Source: Isohypsibius dastychi
Lineage: Eukaryota; Tardigrada; Eutardigrada; Parachela; Isohypsibiidae
Assembly (NCBI GenBank): GCA_034696485.1
Contig: JAQIWT010001532.1
Coordinates: forward strand, 1 to 10,443
DNA length: 10,443 nucleotides
Direction: 5' to 3'
The translations under genes and the position numbers were made by a program. Under the pieces are notes generated by a model. The model made no database searches and was not told the DNA's origin. It saw only the letters and a list, made by a program, of their open reading frames with translations. Positions 7,574 through 10,443 of the stretch are shown here, piece by piece (the stretch's first letter is position 1; each line of letters opens with the position of its first letter).

Positions 7574-10268
7574 TCAGGGTTTTAGCGATTTAACACGATT
7601 TTCCAAATGCTTGATATTCTTCTCAATGGCAGCCATATTCTGCGCAAACGTTTCCTCAGACTGCAACGAAACAAACAACCAGTTGAATAACTAACTCATT
7701 AAATACAGTTAAACTAATACCAATTTAATATTCCCTTCCATAACAGCAACTTTGGTCATAAGTTCCTGTTGTAATTCCTGCGTGTCATGCTGAAGATGAA
7801 CCAATTCATCGGCTGAAAATTAGAGCGTGATAAAAGTCTTAACAACTGCGGAAAGATGAGTTTCGGAAACCTCGGAGATGAATAGACTTCAACGTCACAA
7901 GTCGATCCATTGTTTTCGGGAGCTGAGCCATCGTTTCCTCCCAACTTTTCAATAACGTGTATGCTTCCATGATCTGAAACACAACAAATGCAATCGATAA
8001 AGATAAATAACGAAAACTTCAGGAAACACAAAAGTTGACCAAGCAGGTTAAAAATAGGAGTTGGCAGAGAGCCTAATTCACAAGCAAACTCCTCCCGTTC
8101 GCGTTTTTCCAGGCCGTAAATCAATACAGAAATGGATAGAGAAGATCATGGAGAAAAATTAGAATTTGAGAAAACATTCGGAAATGGGACGGATGATGAG
8201 ATACGAATTTTTGAAAACGTGCCATTTTTGGGGCTGTGACGTGTTTTACGTCATCGAACTTTGGACTCTCGAACAATGGCTGGTGTGGTGACGTAATACA
8301 CGTCACAGCCCCGAAAATGGCACGTTTTCAAAAATTCATATCTCATCACCCGTCCCATTTCCGAATGTTTTCTCAAATTCTAATTTTTCCCCATGATCTT
8401 CTCTATCCATTTCTGTATTGAGTTACGGCCTGGAAAAACGCGGACGGGAGGAGTTTCCTTGTCAAATAAAACGAATGTCTTTTAATTCGTTATAATATTC
8501 ATCGATCTAATTTCTAATCTTCCGGAATTCCAGTAATTGTGCTATTTCTTGCATTCATAATTTCATCTGGTTAAATTTTTCAATACAAAAAACTACCAGA
8601 TAATTATTTAAGATATTTGTAAGGTAAGCATTTGGGCTGACCTTTTTATCAGTTTCCGCATTTGCAGACTGGGCTTGTTTCTCGATAGCCGTGTTCAGTC
8701 GTGGCAGAAACTGCTGCATCCTCTGTTCGATTTGGTCCAAATTATCCTTATCCAGAAGACTCATCTGATTTTTCAACATCGTTACGGTAGCCTAAAAAAC
8801 CGAAAACAAACTAATCCAAGCCGGCCGGAAATGGGTACTCTGTAGTTATTAGTTACCATAAGGTTGCTAGAATCTCCCGATAACGTCATCTGCAACACAT
8901 GATAATGTACAACCACGAAATAATGAGACCAAGATTCAGTGGAACGGATAAAAATGAAATCAGTCGACCGGAAGTGTTTGCGAGACTAACCAGATCTTTG
9001 TCGCTTCCAAACGCCTGCTCGAGCTTGTTAATACGTCGTTCGAATGCCACGATCTGCGAAAAAAATTGACATATAAAATTCAGAACAAAAAAAACCATAT
9101 CCGAAAACGATAACAGAATCGAGCAGAAAATTTTGAAGAATGATACATTGCAAATAATCAACCTTTAATGGATCCGTTTCTCGGGCCACAGGCTGCCCCC
9201 CAGACGGTCCATCGCCAGCTCCAATTTCTTTTCTGGTTCTAAAAATGCGAATAAATATCATTAAACCATTCTGTTAAATGACTGAAACAAAATGATCAAA
9301 ACTGCATATGAAAAAACTGGTTCAAGTTTCATCCATGTTTCTTCAAATTTGGAAAGAATTTCATACGAGACCTCTGCGGTGAGAAAAATCACATTCCACT
9401 TACATGTTTCCAAGCTTAGCCGGGTTGGAAGAAGCCAGACGTTTCTTGAGATCATCAATCTTAGAAGAGAAATCACCCCCAACTTGAGGAAGAAATGATT
9501 CCTCCCGCTTCCGGTCTTCGGAGATTAGCTCAAAATCCTTCTCCAGATTCTGGATTTCACTCAACAGTCTCTCGTAGCGGTCTTGGAAACTCTCGTCAGC
9601 GATACCTTCGCCATCCTACGAATGAAAAACATGTCGACCAAAAAACCACCGGAAATGGAACAACTATGATAAAAACCGATCATTTATTTTGAATTTCTGA
9701 CCAAAAAGTCACCAAGCTTCTTGAGACATTTAAAGGATATTAAGCTCACCGCTTCCCAGATCTTATGGTCGCTCAGGTAGCCATGCTTTCTTCCACCGGA
9801 AATGGAATCGGAAAAGTCTGCAAACACTTCATCAGATATCCAATCTCTTCATTGTAGAGGCATTTTTGAACTCAGATTAAACTGCAAATTTTTCTGAGTT
9901 AGAAAAAATTCAGAATGCAGACCAACCTGTGCCATCTATGCTCAGTGTTTTCCCTTTGAATGCTGAATATGAAGCCCCTCTGTCAATGTTCAATCGTTCA
10001 ATGTTTTCATTCGACGATAAATCCTGAAAAAAACGAATGCCGTTTTCAGTTTTTCGTTCAACTTCAATTTAAACACTCGACCATTGGAACTGAAACTCAC
10101 GGTAACAGCCGGAAGTGGGTTTTCAAAATTAGAGTTTGTCCCAACGGTTTCATAGACATCTGGTTCGTCATGCGCCTAAACAATCCAGATCACCACTAAG
10201 CCATACATCAAACAGAATAAAAATATTCGTACAAAGCCGGGTAAGTTGGCAAACTTCGAGGATGCCAT
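7574..10268 (-). CDS. DCTN2: Dynactin subunit 2 (dynamitin, p50), 12 exons
   Basis: Dynamitin is the p50 shoulder subunit of dynactin. It links p150Glued/p24 to the Arp1 filament in the cytoplasm and supports dynein transport. Exons in transcript order: 10268-10233, 10175-10101, 10023-9927, 9817-9750, 9615-9404, 9238-9163, 9053-8991, 8889-8857, 8791-8642, 7973-7871, 7812-7721, 7660-7574. The frame stays open through all joins, giving 363 residues (human p50 is about 400). The N-terminus MASSKFANLPGF followed by AHDEPDVYET is the hallmark Arp1-binding start of the family and fixes the ATG, although the frame is also open upstream to about 10424. Charged heptad-rich stretches at about residues 97-155, 188-209, 224-270 and 271-362 fit its coiled coils, for example FERRINKLEQAFGS. 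The protein ends KSLKP then TGA. Introns are 57-165 bp except intron 9 (668 bp), which holds a foldback element. Exon 8 is only 33 nt. No canonical AATAAA follows the stop; TATAAA near 7486 is a weak candidate. Family identity is very likely; exact exon edges are inferred. Confidence 0.93.
8081..8461. mobile_element. 381-bp near-perfect foldback element (MITE) in dynamitin intron 9
   Basis: Two arms of exactly 173 bp (8081-8253 and 8289-8461) are reverse complements with only about nine mismatches by eye, around a 35-bp loop (8254-8288). Tips read CAAGCAAACTCCTCCC and the matching complement of GGGAGGAGTTTCCTTG. Weak complementarity may extend four bases further at each end. The inner ends carry TGACGTGTTTTACGTCA-type sequence. 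I could not define the target-site duplication: TCA flanks are possible on both sides. Opposite-strand reading frames in the two arms spell similar peptides only because the DNA is palindromic. No transposase is encoded. Confidence 0.9.
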
Positions 10269-10284
10269 TTTTTCCAAGGTTCTT

Positions 10285-10294
10285 TCTGGAATAT
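10285..10294 (-). promoter_or_regulatory. Candidate splice acceptor just upstream of the dynamitin ATG
   Basis: On the minus strand TTTATATTCCAG ends at 10286, leaving a 17-nt leader before the ATG at 10268. This could be the acceptor of a 5' UTR intron or a trans-splice site, as many nematode and flatworm genes have close to the start codon. Sequence pattern only; no transcript evidence. Confidence 0.35.
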
Positions 10295-10362
10295 AAAACT
10301 GAACTTGAAAACCAAAACAAACGGGGTCAGGGGCGAAGTTCGTTTGACGGCTCCAAGGGTCC

Positions 10363-10443
10363 AGTAAGTAAGTAAGTTTATTCAACTCCTCCTTTCTAGA
10401 AGGCAGTAACGTTATACCCGTCACGGTATCAATCAGAACAAGA
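10363..10443 (-). repeat. Tetranucleotide repeat, possible 3' tail of a retroelement
   Basis: The plus strand has AGTAAGTAAGTAAG at 10363-10376 (about 3.5 units). On the minus strand this reads as GAATAAACTTACTTACTTAC, preceded by sequence running off the window edge. Some non-LTR retrotransposons of the RTE/CR1 type end in such short tandem repeats after an AATAAA-like motif. Only the last 80 bp would be inside the window, so assignment is tentative. Confidence 0.35.

Noticed and set aside
8121-8421. Two opposite-strand frames encoding nearly the same peptide
   Set aside because: They are the two arms of the foldback element read outward from the palindrome, not a gene pair.

Overview
This is nuclear DNA from a small-intron animal. 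All recognised genes are on the minus strand and are cut into short exons by GT...AG introns of mostly 50-245 bp. A 12-exon dynactin p50 gene and inverted-repeat transposons inside introns fit an invertebrate metazoan such as a nematode or flatworm. I cannot name the species. Nothing bacterial, such as operons or Shine-Dalgarno sites, is present.

The layout follows transcription, from high to low coordinates. (1) 10268-7574: a complete gene for dynamitin (dynactin subunit 2, p50), 12 exons, 363 residues. Its intron 9 holds a 381-bp near-perfect foldback element (8081-8461). (2) 6647-4535: an intact 8-exon gene, called gene A here, for a 500-residue protein made of two eIF4G-type MIF4G modules joined by an acidic linker. 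(3) 3474-350: a tandem paralogue, gene B, with the same eight exons and intron phases. Gene B is damaged: a TA-flanked 559-bp transposon (1211-1769) sits inside exon 6, exon 6 has an in-frame TAG, the intron 4 donor is AT instead of GT, and the intron 6 donor is GC. Its intron 2 carries another foldback element (2467-2828). All four lesions affect the second-module half. The first-module half (exons 1-4) is intact and could give a 239-residue single-module protein if intron 4 is retained.

Within each MIF4G gene the first four exons and the last four are homologous, with introns at matching places. A 4-exon MIF4G cassette was therefore duplicated inside one gene, and the whole gene was later duplicated in tandem. 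Gene A has no visible eIF4E-binding, MA3 or W2 region, so it looks like a MIF4G-only relative of eIF4G. Its role is inferred to lie in translation or eIF4A-type helicase binding. Dynamitin is a neighbour without obvious functional connection.

Intergenic stretches (1-349, 3475-4534, 6648-7573, 10269-10443) hold no convincing additional gene. They contain a 20-bp poly-C run, candidate 5' noncoding exons upstream of gene A, and a short tetranucleotide tail (AGTA on plus) resembling the end of a retroelement upstream of dynamitin. All splice sites were read by eye. They are supported by reading-frame continuity and, for the MIF4G genes, by A/B agreement, but not by transcripts.
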